Source of the DNA: Limnospira fusiformis SAG 85.79
Lineage (GTDB): Bacteria > Cyanobacteriota > Cyanobacteriia > Cyanobacteriales > Microcoleaceae
DNA: 64,000 nucleotides
Assembly: GCF_012516315.1 (NCBI RefSeq)
Contig: NZ_CP051185.1
Span: forward strand, 2,035,403 to 2,099,402
Direction of reading: 5' to 3'
In this document: positions 25,985 through 35,378 of the stretch, in pieces
Position numbering within the stretch: position 1 is the stretch's first letter
Layout: each line of letters opens with the position of its first letter
Notes under the pieces: generated by a model
What the model was told of the DNA's origin: nothing
The model's database searches: none
The model's input: only the letters and a program-made list of their open reading frames with translations
Program-made: the position numbers and the translations under genes

Positions 25985-26986
25985 TTAAACACCATAATAG
26001 GATTTATACCAAGCCACAAATTTTTCTACTCCCACCTCTATGGGTGTACTTGGTTTAAATCCTACATCTGCTATCAATGAATCTACATTAGCATAGGTAA
26101 TCGGCACATCTCCCGGCTGCATGGGAAGCAGATTTTTCTGGGCTTTTTTGCCTAAGACATTTTCCAGGACTTCAATCAAATACAGTAAATTCACCGGCTT
26201 ATTATTACCGATATTATAAATTTGATAGGGTGCCGTAGTTTTAACTCCCTGAATTTCCGCTTGATTGCTTCCCGGTTGTGGAATCTTATCAATTACCCTA
26301 ATTACCCCTTCCACCACATCATCAACATAGGTAAAATCTCGCTGCATATTACCATAGTTAAATACCGGAATCGCTTGGTCGGCTAAGATGGCTTTCGTAA
26401 AAATAAACATCGCCATATCAGGACGATACCAAGGACCATAAACCGTAAAAAATCGTAATCCCGTCGTGGGAATATTATACAGGTGACTGTAGCTATGAGC
26501 CATCAATTCATTAGCTTTCTTAGTCGCAGCATACAGACTAACTGGATAATCTACATAATCACCTACCGAAAAAGGTACAGTTTTATTGGAACCATAAACC
26601 GAACTAGAAGACGCAAAAACCAAGTGTGGGATTTGATGATGACGACAGCCTTCTAAAACATTGATAAACCCCACTAAATTACTATCAATATAAGCGTAGG
26701 GATTTTGCAGAGAGTAACGGACTCCGGCTTGGGCGGCGAGGTGGGCTACTGCCTCAAATTGGTGTTCGGAAAACAGTTTTTTGATGCCGACTTTATCGTA
26801 TAAATCTAGTTTATAAAACGTAAATTTTTCTAAGGGGGTAAGTTGAGCGATGCGGTCTTCTTTTAAAGATACTGCATAATAATCATTGAGATTATCAATA
26901 CCAATGACTGTATCCCCCCTTTTCAATAGATGTTGACACAGATGAAATCCAATAAATCCCGCCGCACCAGTTACTAATATTTTCAC
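25985..26986 (-). CDS. NAD-dependent epimerase, UDP-glucuronate 4-epimerase type
   Basis: A 333-residue extended short-chain dehydrogenase. It has GAAGFIGFHLCQHLL (NAD-binding GxxGxxG), VIGIDNLNDYYAVSLKEDR, the catalytic SSSSVYG and YAATK (YxxxK), and RFFTVYGPWYRPDMA, which with DNLNDYY is characteristic of UDP-glucuronate 4-epimerases of capsule synthesis. The likely product is UDP-galacturonate for surface polysaccharide. It is a single gene with its own upstream region; rfbB at 30.2 kb is functionally related but not linked. Confidence 0.9.
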   Translation of the reverse strand: MKILVTGAAGFIGFHLCQHLLKRGDTVIGIDNLNDYYAVSLKEDRIAQLTPLEKFTFYKLDLYDKVGIKKLFSEHQFEAVAHLAAQAGVRYSLQNPYAYIDSNLVGFINVLEGCRHHQIPHLVFASSSSVYGSNKTVPFSVGDYVDYPVSLYAATKKANELMAHSYSHLYNIPTTGLRFFTVYGPWYRPDMAMFIFTKAILADQAIPVFNYGNMQRDFTYVDDVVEGVIRVIDKIPQPGSNQAEIQGVKTTAPYQIYNIGNNKPVNLLYLIEVLENVLGKKAQKNLLPMQPGDVPITYANVDSLIADVGFKPSTPIEVGVEKFVAWYKSYYGV

Positions 26987-27155
26987 GGTTTGCTCTCCTC
27001 ATTTATATGGGGGTATTTAGATTATTACAGATAGTCTGTGCTACTATTCGTGGGGGTTAGACAACGGATTTAACAATCAATTTATGGGGGGATTTTAGGC
27101 GATCGCATATCGTAGCCTCGATTATTTGAGGGCTAGTCAATAATTACCACAAGAT

Positions 27156-27181
27156 ACCCACCCGACTACTGTTAGGTGGGT
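27156..27181 (-). terminator. Hairpin downstream of the 165-residue gene
   Basis: ACCCACC (27156-27162) pairs with GGTGGGT (27175-27181), loop of 12. It lies about 50 bases after the stop of the minus-strand gene at 27231. There is no strong T-run. Confidence 0.5.
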
Positions 27182-27230
27182 TCGGAGTCATCAATCAGTT
27201 GAGAGTTGAAACTTGCAACCAACAATTGAT

Positions 27231-27728
27231 TTAGTCTAAATATCCCATCAATAGATCAGGATCATCAATGTCATTAGAAGCAATGGGACGGTTCATCACC
27301 ATCGAAGAAATTTGTAGTTCAGTGGCTGAAACCGGACGGTTAGCCATAGAACCAGTAGGATTTTCCGATTGAATAAAAGTTACTGAAGCTGCATGAACAG
27401 CCTTCCCAATAGGGCGTTTGGCGGTTAACATTCCCGCTATTTCAAATTGGTTGTGTCCCACCGGACGATGATTAACGATCGCCGACGGTTCTGGCGATAC
27501 TTGAATTTGAGTGGGTGCTGAATTACCTTCTGTCGAACTTGATTTACTAGCCACGTCTAATTTCTCCTTGAGAGTATCTGATTCAGGTACATTATCAGCC
27601 GCTTCTGTTTCAGCTTCATCGGCTGGAGTCACTTGATTTTGAGGCTGATTATCTGTATCCTTTCTTGTATTGCTACGGGTTCGTCTACTTGTGTTCCTCC
27701 TATTTGAACTAGAAGAGTTAACCACCAT
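27231..27728 (-). CDS. Hypothetical protein with N/H/K-RP(I/V) repeats
   Basis: 165 residues. The N-terminal half is disordered, with a basic start (SSNRRNTSRRTRSNTRKD) and an acidic middle. The C-terminal half holds four imperfect repeats of about 20-30 residues: NHRPVGHNQFEIAG, AKRPIGKAVHAASV, ANRPVSATELQISS and MNRPIASNDI. There is no signal peptide or membrane segment. I do not recognise the family; the repeats look like short binding motifs on a flexible scaffold. It has good coding character and a hairpin after the stop. Confidence 0.7.
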   Translation of the reverse strand: MVVNSSSSNRRNTSRRTRSNTRKDTDNQPQNQVTPADEAETEAADNVPESDTLKEKLDVASKSSSTEGNSAPTQIQVSPEPSAIVNHRPVGHNQFEIAGMLTAKRPIGKAVHAASVTFIQSENPTGSMANRPVSATELQISSMVMNRPIASNDIDDPDLLMGYLD

Positions 27729-28166
27729 AGTTAAATACCTTGTTTATCAAATGGAACTAACCCGCTGCCTCATGCTAAAATTGCCCGGGCAACTTAGTCC
27801 CTAATCTTAATTCTAGCGTTTGATGTTCCCTAATTACAGCCCCATTTGGGGGGATGCCGGGACTTAAAAATCTCACCACAGGTGTTATTATTGTAAAATC
27901 TATCCGTGCCTTTAGTAAAGAAGATTTAACAAAAAATAACTTTTTGCCATCATAAGTAATAAAAATAAACAATCCACACCTATAGCCTGTGGCCAGAGTC
28001 CCCGGCTCATCCCCCAAATCTAACGGCTCACCGGAATTCACCAAAATTCCCGAAATTCAATGGTGGTAACTCCCCTACATTAGGGGTGGCAAATCTACAC
28101 TTTCATGGGGCGGGATAATTTGTCAAGCTAGAATCATCAACAGATTCGATATGGTGTGGCCCAGAC
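27729..28166. other. Intergenic region between divergent genes
   Basis: About 440 bp. A minus-strand frame (27775-28044, 89 codons) lacks family resemblance and I do not count it as a gene. The region presumably holds the promoters for both flanking genes; no clear box was found. Confidence 0.3.
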
Positions 28167-28472
28167 ATGAAAAATATTGTGCAGTCCTTTTATCTCTGGT
28201 ATCGGCAAACCTTGCGCCATGCGAAATATCGCTGGCTGCTAATTGGTGGGACTCTGATTTATCTGATATCGCCGATTGATATTGCGCCTGATTTTATTCC
28301 GGTGATTGGATGGATAGATGATGGTATTATTGCCACGATGCTGGTAACAGAAGTTTCTGCCTTGGTTCTGGAAAAAATAAAGAAACGCAAGGCTGATGAA
28401 AGTACCTCAGAAGTTGGGGAAGCAACTGATGTTCAAGCATCAGTGGTGGATGTAGCGGCACAGGAGTTTTAA
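28167..28472 (+). CDS. YkvA family membrane protein (DUF1232)
   Basis: 101 residues. The DUF1232 core [20 protein letters not shown], then [18 protein letters not shown], is complete: one or two hydrophobic helices around a conserved SPIDIxPDFIP motif. The function is unknown; relatives are small inner-membrane proteins. The C-terminal tail is charged. Its stop overlaps the end of hrcA by four bases in convergent orientation. Confidence 0.85.
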   Translation: MKNIVQSFYLWYRQTLRHAKYRWLLIGGTLIYLISPIDIAPDFIPVIGWIDDGIIATMLVTEVSALVLEKIKKRKADESTSEVGEATDVQASVVDVAAQEF

Positions 28473-29539
28473 CTAAGGGCTTCGGACAGGTAATTAGCGG
28501 TCGCTTCCACAAGAGCGATCGCATTTTCGTAGACCATGCGAGTAGGTCCCAATATACCCACACTACCAATAGGCTGGGAATTTTGGCGATATTGAGCCGA
28601 GATGAGGGTGCAACTGCGGATGGGTTCGAGGGGATTTTCCGAACCAATGCGGATGTTTACCTGTTGGGAAGATTCTGGGGTAGCAAAAATGAGGGGCCAG
28701 AGTTGTTCCTGTTCATCTTCGAGCAGATGTAGAATAGTTTGGACTTGCTGAAGTTGTGAAAATTCGGGCAGTCGTAGGACTTCGGAAACACCGCTAACCT
28801 GAATCCTAGTATATTCTGGAGTTTGGTGGCGATCGCCTAAGCTCTTGAGCAACTGTTCGATAAAATTACTATATTGCTGAAAGTCTTGATCTATCTCAGT
28901 CCAGTCTAAAGTTGACAATTCAGCCAAAGCTAGTCCCCTAAGTTGGTGATTGAGAAAATTAGAGAGAATCTGTAATTCCTGTTCTAATATTTCGGTATCG
29001 TCGCCGATATCCTCAACTCCCGGGGCAATTTCCATCAAAATGGACTGGGTTTGATAGGTATGAGTCACCACAACTACCATAATTTTTCCTGAGCCCATAG
29101 GAACCAGTTGCAAATGTTGGAGCCTTTCGGTCTTGGTTTGTGGCATAGTAATCAGGGAAATATAGCCACTGAGGGTAGAAAGAATTTGGGCTGCACCTCG
29201 TAGCACAGCCTCCAAACTACAACTATCAAAATTTAGCTGTTCCCGTAGGAGTCTAGCGACTTCCTTAGCCAGAGTATCAGAGGGAGTCATCAGGCGATCG
29301 ACATAAATCCTATAGCCAGAATCAGAAGGTACTCGTCCGGCGGAAGTATAAGGTTGATAGAGTAGTCCGGCTTTTTCCAAGGCTCCCATACCATTGCGGA
29401 TAGTAGCGGGACTGACATTAAGATTATACTCTTGGGCTAAGGATTTTGAGCCAACAGGTTCTGCTGTCGCGATATAGTGGCGAACAGTTGCCCAGAGAAT
29501 TTGTTGTTGTCGTGCGGTTAACTTGGATTGAACAAACAT
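28469..29539 (-). CDS. hrcA: Heat-shock repressor HrcA
   Basis: 356 residues. The N-terminal winged helix ([54 protein letters not shown]) and the following [10 protein letters not shown]-like block ([20 protein letters not shown]) are diagnostic. The C-terminal GAF-like region ends with [20 protein letters not shown]. HrcA represses groE/dnaK-type genes by binding CIRCE, with GroEL as co-factor. I see no CIRCE element upstream, so no autoregulation is evident. Confidence 0.95.
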   Translation of the reverse strand: MFVQSKLTARQQQILWATVRHYIATAEPVGSKSLAQEYNLNVSPATIRNGMGALEKAGLLYQPYTSAGRVPSDSGYRIYVDRLMTPSDTLAKEVARLLREQLNFDSCSLEAVLRGAAQILSTLSGYISLITMPQTKTERLQHLQLVPMGSGKIMVVVVTHTYQTQSILMEIAPGVEDIGDDTEILEQELQILSNFLNHQLRGLALAELSTLDWTEIDQDFQQYSNFIEQLLKSLGDRHQTPEYTRIQVSGVSEVLRLPEFSQLQQVQTILHLLEDEQEQLWPLIFATPESSQQVNIRIGSENPLEPIRSCTLISAQYRQNSQPIGSVGILGPTRMVYENAIALVEATANYLSEALS

Positions 29540-29749
29540 TGCACTAAAATTCAGTTACCGAACAATTGTTAAGATTCAAGCTCTGCACATACCTTGACAC
29601 ACTTTATGATAAATCGCTAGGGAATAGAAAACAGAGGGGCGAAACTTTCCGGCTACAAGTCAAGAGTTGAACACCTGACCCTTTGCCCGAAAGCCTCACC
29701 CCTAGGGGAAAGGTAGTCTAAACTGTTGGTTTCTGATTAACCTAGGGAC

Positions 29750-30094
29750 TTACCAGCCTTTTTCAGCTTGGTCTACAACATAAGCAGCAACGTCTTCGAT
29801 CTGCTTGGGAGAGAGTCGGCCATTAAATGCAGGCATGGCGTTTTTACCATTAGTGACTTGGTAAGCCACGGAGGCCACTGCATCCTCATCAAATCCTTTC
29901 AGATATTTAGCCAAATCAGACTTGCTGAGGGTTTTGTTGGCAACAATCACATTGCGTCCGCCCATGTGGCAGGCTGCACAGTTAGCAGAAAAAACAGAAG
30001 CGCCAGCGGCAGCATCTGCAGCCAAAGCGGGACGTGGCAGTGCAAAGGTCAACAGAGCCACACAGAGTAAAATAACTGACAGCAGCTTTTTCAA
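29750..30094 (-). CDS. petJ: Cytochrome c6 precursor
   Basis: A soluble thylakoid-lumen electron carrier from cytochrome b6f to photosystem I or cytochrome oxidase. The signal peptide [20 protein letters not shown] ends at ALA, giving a mature protein starting [20 protein letters not shown]. The heme site is CAACH; the axial Met is in NAMPAFNG; the C-terminus is AEKGW. I set the start at TTG (30092-30094, KKLLSVI) because AGGAGA lies about seven bases upstream; the longer frame to 30139 adds 15 unlikely residues. The mature sequence is nearly that of Spirulina cytochrome c6, from memory. Confidence 0.95.
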   Translation of the reverse strand: MKKLLSVILLCVALLTFALPRPALAADAAAGASVFSANCAACHMGGRNVIVANKTLSKSDLAKYLKGFDEDAVASVAYQVTNGKNAMPAFNGRLSPKQIEDVAAYVVDQAEKGW

Positions 30095-30227
30095 AATCGT
30101 TCTCCTCTTCTTTAGGTTAAACAGACAGTTAAATGTCAACGGGTTTTATTTTACCGGAGTCTGCCCACTCCAGAAAACTGATCAACTGTTTTTTGTTTAA
30201 GATAGATGGGGGTTAACAATGGTGGGA

Positions 30228-31346
30228 CTAGGCGTAAACCTGTCGATAGTAGGCTTGGTACTCTTCGGATAGTAATGGTTCCCACCAATGGCGATGGGTA
30301 AGATACCAGCCAACGGTCTGCCGTAACCCTTCTTCTACGGTGACTAGGGGAGCCCATCCTAACTGGGTTTTTAGCTTGCTGGAATTGATCGCATAACGGC
30401 GATCGTGGCCGGGTCTATCTTTAACAAAGGTGATCAGATCCATGGAGGGTTTGACGGGTAGGTGGTGGGAGGCTAGTTCGTCCATGAACCGACACAGCAT
30501 CTTCACCAGGTCTAAATTGGTTACCTCGTTATTCCCTCCAATATTATAGGTTTCTCCGGGTTTACCTCGGTGAATGACTACATCGAGGGCGCGACAGTGG
30601 TCTAGTACATATAGCCAGTCTCGCACATTTTGCCCATCTCCATATATGGGGAGGGGTTTACCCAACAGGATATTAATACACATCAGGGGGATGAGTTTTT
30701 CTGGATAGTGATAGGGGCCGTAATTATTGGAACAATTGGTGATGATGGTGGGTAGGTTGTAGGTGTGATAGTAGGCGCGCACTAGATGATCGCTACCAGC
30801 TTTTGAGGCAGAATAGGGACTGTTGGGGGTGTAGGGGGTGGTTTCGGTAAAGGGAGGATCTTCGGGGCCGAGACTGCCATATACTTCGTCTGTGGAGACG
30901 TGCAGAAAACGGTAATGATCAGGCTGTTGGTGCTGGTTCCAATAGTGTCTAAAGGCTTCTAATAGGGTTAGGGTTCCGACAACGTTGGTTTGAATGAAGG
31001 CATCGGGACCGAGAATTGAGCGATCGACATGGGACTCGGCGGCAAAGTGGGCAATGGTGTCGATCGCCTCTTCTTCTAGTAATTTGTCAATTAAAGTGCG
31101 ATCGCAGATATTACCTTCGACAAACTTAAACTGTTCCCGGTCTTCTAAGGTGGCTAGGTTCTGGCGGTTTCCGGCGTAGGTGAGGGCATCTAAAACGACG
31201 ATACGATCTTCTGGGTAAGCATTGCACCAGTGGTGGACAAAATTTGAACCAATGAACCCCGCCCCCCCAGTGACTAGAACCCGACGAGGATACAAATTTT
31301 CACTACTATCGTAGCTATATTGAACTGCCAAAGTGTTTTCCTCCAA
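30228..31346 (-). CDS. rfbB: dTDP-glucose 4,6-dehydratase
   Basis: 372 residues. It converts dTDP-glucose to the 4-keto-6-deoxy sugar on the way to rhamnose. Motifs: [18 protein letters not shown] (NAD-binding), [24 protein letters not shown] (catalytic Thr/Asp/Glu), [12 protein letters not shown] (YxxxK), [18 protein letters not shown] and [19 protein letters not shown]. The rest of the rhamnose pathway (rfbA, C, D) is not in the window. About 15 residues precede the Rossmann fold; a later start is possible. Confidence 0.95.
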   Translation of the reverse strand: MEENTLAVQYSYDSSENLYPRRVLVTGGAGFIGSNFVHHWCNAYPEDRIVVLDALTYAGNRQNLATLEDREQFKFVEGNICDRTLIDKLLEEEAIDTIAHFAAESHVDRSILGPDAFIQTNVVGTLTLLEAFRHYWNQHQQPDHYRFLHVSTDEVYGSLGPEDPPFTETTPYTPNSPYSASKAGSDHLVRAYYHTYNLPTIITNCSNNYGPYHYPEKLIPLMCINILLGKPLPIYGDGQNVRDWLYVLDHCRALDVVIHRGKPGETYNIGGNNEVTNLDLVKMLCRFMDELASHHLPVKPSMDLITFVKDRPGHDRRYAINSSKLKTQLGWAPLVTVEEGLRQTVGWYLTHRHWWEPLLSEEYQAYYRQVYA

Positions 31347-31459
31347 ACAGTCTTCTGGACTGGCGCTAACTGATCACTAAGTATATTTTGATTGATGGCA
31401 ACTATTGTATCTTGAACCTAGTGGTTAACCAAAGCTGGCCAATATATCTTATTACTCGG

Positions 31460-32272
31460 TTATTCAATGCCTGTTGATTTATCGATGTTTTCCTGGGTCT
31501 CGGCTTCTCTTTGGCGATCGCCCATAGACTGCCACAGGGAAAAGGCCTGATTTAAATAATCTAGGGCCTGTTGTCTGTCCCCTAAAGCTAAGTGGGCTAG
31601 ACCAATATTATTGAGGGTTTGCGCTTCCCCTGATAGATATCCCACGGATTGAGAAATCGATAAAGCCCGCTGGTAATACTCCAAACCACCAGAGATTTCC
31701 CCTAGGTTTACATAAACCTCACCGATCTCATTAAGTATATTAACTTTCCGATAAGGTTCCCCTATTTCGTCAAAGATAGATAGGGCTTGCTGGTAATAAT
31801 CTAAGGCTGTGGTAGTTTCCTCCATGCTTAGGTGAACCTGACCAATACTTTGCAAAGTGTTAGCTTTACCAAACCCAGGGGGTAGCCTTTGTTCCTCTGG
31901 CGAATCGATTATATCCCACATTGACAGGGCTTGATTTAAATAATCCAGGGCGGGTTGATTTTCTCCTAATTCCGAGTAAGCGGAACCTATAGCGGTCATA
32001 GTGGCAGCGATCGCAAAAGAATCCCCGATTTGGTCTAATAAGGGCATCACCTCTTTAAATTTAGCGATCGCCTCCCGCAATGCGGATGGTGTTCCCTGTT
32101 TGGTCAGGAAAATAGCTTCTTGAAATAATTGGTTGGCCTGGTCCTGTGGGTTCTCCTGAGCCACCAACCTTGGTAACCGAATAGATAGGATTTCCGATGC
32201 GGAGGCGGTTAGTCCCGGTAAAACTAACCCTGCTATCAGCCCCATTGCCAAAACCCGAGTCAAATTAATCAT
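31460..32272 (-). CDS. Secreted TPR-repeat protein
   Basis: 270 residues from ATG 32270-32272, which has a GGGGGA-type ribosome site and a signal-peptide-like N-terminus (INLTRVLAMGLIAGLVLPGL, then TASA). Tetratricopeptide repeats fill about 95-265 (for example ALDYYQQALSIFDEIGEPYR, ALDYLNQAFSLWQSMGDRQR), the kind used for protein interactions. It is probably periplasmic, partner unknown. The frame stays open upstream to 32428 and beyond, but that part is the tail of a tnpB relic, not the native N-terminus. Confidence 0.85.
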   Translation of the reverse strand: MINLTRVLAMGLIAGLVLPGLTASASEILSIRLPRLVAQENPQDQANQLFQEAIFLTKQGTPSALREAIAKFKEVMPLLDQIGDSFAIAATMTAIGSAYSELGENQPALDYLNQALSMWDIIDSPEEQRLPPGFGKANTLQSIGQVHLSMEETTTALDYYQQALSIFDEIGEPYRKVNILNEIGEVYVNLGEISGGLEYYQRALSISQSVGYLSGEAQTLNNIGLAHLALGDRQQALDYLNQAFSLWQSMGDRQREAETQENIDKSTGIE

Positions 32273-32274
32273 AA

Positions 32275-32461
32275 TTTCGTCCCCCTCCCCTATCAATTTT
32301 TTGCCATCATATCTTGACATACTCCCCTGTTTAGAAAAGGGGGGATTCTCCGGTAAAACAGCAACCGCAGGCTTAACCCGTCTCACGTCGCCTTCCCGGT
32401 GCGCCGTTGATATCCCAACCGCTTTCATGTTTTTACTGCCATTGTGATCACGGTCGATCAG
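32275..32461 (-). pseudogene. tnpB C-terminal remnant, in frame with the TPR gene
   Basis: The minus strand reads LIDRDHNGSKNMKAVGISTA, the third RuvC motif (DRD-N) and following helix of TnpB, then HREGDVRRVKPAVAVLPENP and FSKQGSMSRYD, a tail common in cyanobacterial tnpB copies. The upstream nuclease is missing. The terminal TTGACATACTCCCC...GGGGGGATTCT stem (32314-32353) is the element end. There is no stop before the TPR gene's ATG, so the relic and the TPR gene share one open frame. Confidence 0.7.
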
Positions 32462-32811
32462 GTTTGCTCAGGACGGAAAAGGCCAAAGCGCGAGTCATAA
32501 GACAGTGAAATACTCAAACCAGATTAGATGGTTGAAAGCTAGGGTGACGATCGCCACAATTATATAAACTTCAACCCTACCCCATGTCTCCAGCATAGAT
32601 GGTCCGTGATTCAAAATGCTTGTGGAGACGATCTGGCGGGGGTTCAACAATTAACTTTGTTGGCTCTAGTTAAAAGTCGGTGAATTAAGAATCCCCGGTT
32701 ATAATCTTTGATTTAACGAGGGAGTGTCAATTAAGATATAAGATATCCTAAAAGTTCCCATTCAGCCTGGGAGTTTGACAAGTAAGTGGTGTCAGGAGAG
32801 GAGATCTGTCA
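32462..32811. other. Non-coding region with an inverted element end
   Basis: No gene seen. AGAATCCCC...GAGGGAGTGTCAATT at 32689-32732 is an element-end sequence in the opposite orientation to 32314-32353, so the two ends bracket about 420 bp of relic. GGAGAGGAG just before 32812 is the ribosome site of the next gene. Confidence 0.5.
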
Positions 32812-34659
32812 GTGAGTCAGCAAGAAATTCTTAGGTCTGCCTATCAGGGAGATCCAAAAGCGATCGCTATTTTACTCAACCAAGCCTTGAAACCTAAACA
32901 GGTGCAAGCACATCTCACTCTGGAATATAATCATCTCTATATTAGCCTAGAGTCCCCCACAATTCCCGACCAAGCTGCATCTGTCCGTGTCATTCACAAG
33001 GGATTAATGCGTCTTGAGCCTCCATCTATCTGGTGTGTTACGATCGCGGCACAATTAGGCGATGATCAGCACCCAGCTTGGATTGAGACTCTGGTACTAA
33101 AGTCGCCGCCTGTGGTGGTTAACCAGGTTAGCCCTAAAAATGCTCCGGTTTCTGACCCTAAACCTCCTCAAAAAACTAAGCGATCGCCTTTACCTAAGAA
33201 TCAGAAAAAAACTCAGACTTCTGCGCCACCTAAAACCAAGAAGAAAACCAAAAAAGTGGCGACGGCTTCCCCAGTAGTATCTCAGATGGCTACTTCGGAA
33301 ATTGCGCCTAATTCGGCAAGTTCGGCAACTACTAAAACCCAGAGAGTTAAAGTTGGACGGCTCAAATCTTTGTCTTTAGTGGGTTATATGACTCTGGCGA
33401 TTTTGCCTTTGTCTGGGTTAATTGTCGGTGCTAAATGGGATAGAGTTTCGGCATCTTTGGCGACTATCCCACCGACTTTGGCGACAGCTTCTCAAGCGGT
33501 GCTGGAACAACTCCCCCAATTACCTAATTTCTCATTTGGATCTAATTCTGAAAATCCCCCGATGGAAGTTGATCCATTGCTGACTCAGGCAACTATTGAA
33601 CAGATCCGAAATATATCTGAGTTGACTATTTCATCACTACGGAATCCCATTGATCCTGATATGCGGATTACGATTAAATCGGTGGGTGATATTATTCCGG
33701 GAAGCAATTATCCTTACAATAAATTACATCCCAACAAGCAGGTATTATTTGCGGGGGTTAAACCAGCTTTACAAGATGCTGATATAGTCTTTGGTAATTT
33801 TGAAAGTACCCTAACTAACTATCCTAATAGCGCTAAAAATGTGGGTCGTGGTATGGTGTTTGCGTTTCGGACACCGCCGGAATATGCGGCACTTTTAAGG
33901 GAGGCAGGATTTGATATTTTGAGTGTAGCGAATAATCACTCGTTTGATTTTTTTGAAACTGGCTTTAAAGATACGATCGCTAATATTGAAAAAGCGGGAA
34001 TGAAGGCGGTCGGCAAAAAAGGTCAGATTGTCTATCATGAGGTGAGGGGTGTAAATGTGGCATTTATCGGCTTTAGTTATTTTAATTATCATAATAATAT
34101 GAATGATTTGGAAGCGTCGCAAGCCTTGATTAAGGAAGCGGCGGAAAATGCTGATATTGTGGTGGTTTCTGTACACGCGGGGGCGGAAGGTACTAGGGCT
34201 TTACGCATTCAGAATAGAACCGAATATTTTTATGGGGAAAATCGCGGTAATAAGGTATTATTTGCACGCACAATGATTGATGCTGGGGCGGATTTGGTGT
34301 TAGGACATGGCCCCCATGTGCCGAGGGCTTTGGAATTATATAATGGTAAGTTAATTGCTTATTCTTTGGGTAATTTTTTGGGATATCGCACTTTATCAAC
34401 TCGCGCGGAATTGGGATATTCTCTAGTTTTGGAAACTCAACTTGATGTCATGGGTAATTTTGTCGAGGGTAGAATTATTCCGGTTCATCTTGATGGCCAA
34501 GGGATTCCGTCTCTGGATAATTCTTTGCGGACTGTGGGGTTAATGCGACGTTTAACTAAAAGTGATTTTCCTGATACTCCTTTGGAAATTGATGCTCAGG
34601 GTAATATTTTCGTGTCTCAACCACAACCGGAAACCTCAACGGCGATCGCTCCTGAATAA
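32812..34659 (+). CDS. CapA-family protein with cytoplasmic extension and membrane anchor
   Basis: 615 residues from GTG, with GGAGAGGAG upstream. Residues 1-100 form a small domain (SAYQGDPKAIAILLNQALKP, then VQAHLTLEYNHLYISLES) seen at the N-terminus of various cyanobacterial membrane proteins. A Lys/Pro-rich linker leads to one membrane helix (about 190-212, LSLVGYMTLAILPLSGLIVG). The C-terminal CapA/PgsA domain (about 285-600) has the metallophosphatase-like motifs VGDIIPG, FGNFESTLT, VANNHSFDF, VSVHAGAEGTR, LGHGPHVPRALE and YSLGNFLG. CapA is needed for poly-gamma-glutamate export in Bacillus; there are no capB/capC here, so a role on that polymer is unproven. Confidence 0.87.
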   Translation: MSQQEILRSAYQGDPKAIAILLNQALKPKQVQAHLTLEYNHLYISLESPTIPDQAASVRVIHKGLMRLEPPSIWCVTIAAQLGDDQHPAWIETLVLKSPPVVVNQVSPKNAPVSDPKPPQKTKRSPLPKNQKKTQTSAPPKTKKKTKKVATASPVVSQMATSEIAPNSASSATTKTQRVKVGRLKSLSLVGYMTLAILPLSGLIVGAKWDRVSASLATIPPTLATASQAVLEQLPQLPNFSFGSNSENPPMEVDPLLTQATIEQIRNISELTISSLRNPIDPDMRITIKSVGDIIPGSNYPYNKLHPNKQVLFAGVKPALQDADIVFGNFESTLTNYPNSAKNVGRGMVFAFRTPPEYAALLREAGFDILSVANNHSFDFFETGFKDTIANIEKAGMKAVGKKGQIVYHEVRGVNVAFIGFSYFNYHNNMNDLEASQALIKEAAENADIVVVSVHAGAEGTRALRIQNRTEYFYGENRGNKVLFARTMIDAGADLVLGHGPHVPRALELYNGKLIAYSLGNFLGYRTLSTRAELGYSLVLETQLDVMGNFVEGRIIPVHLDGQGIPSLDNSLRTVGLMRRLTKSDFPDTPLEIDAQGNIFVSQPQPETSTAIAPE

Positions 34660-34733
34660 AAGCTAAATTGCTAAAAGTTGGGTTTTATATTATACTACGG
34701 TGTGGCTGTTGTTTGGGAAATTGGCATAAGACT

Positions 34734-35156
34734 ATGAACTCGGAAAATTTGGTGGTTGAACCTATTTATATTGTGGTGATTGCGTCTACGATATTCTCGA
34801 TTATCTTGGGTCTGATTTTTAAGGATATGCTAGAATATCAGGTGGCAGTTTGGCGACAGGATGACCGGAAAAATAGGATTAACTATAAAACTCCTAACGC
34901 TAAGGTGGCTTATGTCGCTATGTCGCTTTGTGTGTTTGTGGCTGTGTCTTCCAGTTTGCTGGTGTTTATTCCGATTTACTGGTTGGCTACTTTGGGGGGG
35001 GCTATTGTGGTTTTTCCTACGGCTTTATTGATTTGGCTACAGTTGGGATCAATGCTGAATCTTTGGGAAGATAAAGGGGATGAGGCGATTGATTTGGATA
35101 GGTTTTTTGAAGGCGATCGCGAAAAAATTACCGGATCGAAAAGTGACCAATCATAG
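34734..35156 (+). CDS. Hypothetical membrane protein
   Basis: 140 residues from ATG 34734 (the frame extends 66 bases further up, without a good start). Three hydrophobic segments: YIVVIASTIFSIILGLIF, YVAMSLCVFVAVSSSLLVFI and LATLGGAIVVFPTALLIWLQ, with an acidic cytosolic-type tail. No family recognised. It follows the CapA-like gene by 74 bases on the same strand and may be co-transcribed. Confidence 0.65.
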   Translation: MNSENLVVEPIYIVVIASTIFSIILGLIFKDMLEYQVAVWRQDDRKNRINYKTPNAKVAYVAMSLCVFVAVSSSLLVFIPIYWLATLGGAIVVFPTALLIWLQLGSMLNLWEDKGDEAIDLDRFFEGDREKITGSKSDQS

Positions 35157-35178
35157 TTAACATAGATACTCAGTAAAA

Positions 35179-35373
35179 ATGGGCAGAAAAGCTAAACTTA
35201 AACATCTGCGAAAGCAACAACAGACTAATCCGACTGCGGACACCCAAAACAGTGGAGAAGTGGAGGCTGATCCGACTCATTTTGTGGATGAACTTAAACA
35301 CCAGGGCTATGATCTGAAAGTGAGCGATCGCTGTCCAGAAATTCCTGAAAAAATTGTCAACCCGCAAATTTAG
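35179..35373 (+). CDS. Small hypothetical protein
   Basis: 64 residues with a strongly basic start (MGRKAKLKHLRKQQQ), then an acidic and polar stretch (GEVEADPTHFVDELKHQGYD) and an IPEKIVNPQI end. It has no membrane segment. It resembles the small, basic-start conserved proteins seen in cyanobacteria, but I cannot name a family. It is 22 bases after the membrane protein and 5 bases before the HAD gene, so probably part of the same unit. Confidence 0.6.
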   Translation: MGRKAKLKHLRKQQQTNPTADTQNSGEVEADPTHFVDELKHQGYDLKVSDRCPEIPEKIVNPQI

Positions 35374-35378
35374 CACTG

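Noticed and set aside
27775-28044. 89-codon minus-strand frame
   Set aside because: No family resemblance, no ribosome site, in an intergenic region between divergent genes.
29540-29640. CIRCE operator upstream of hrcA
   Set aside because: No TTAGCACTC/GAGTGCTAA inverted repeat is present.
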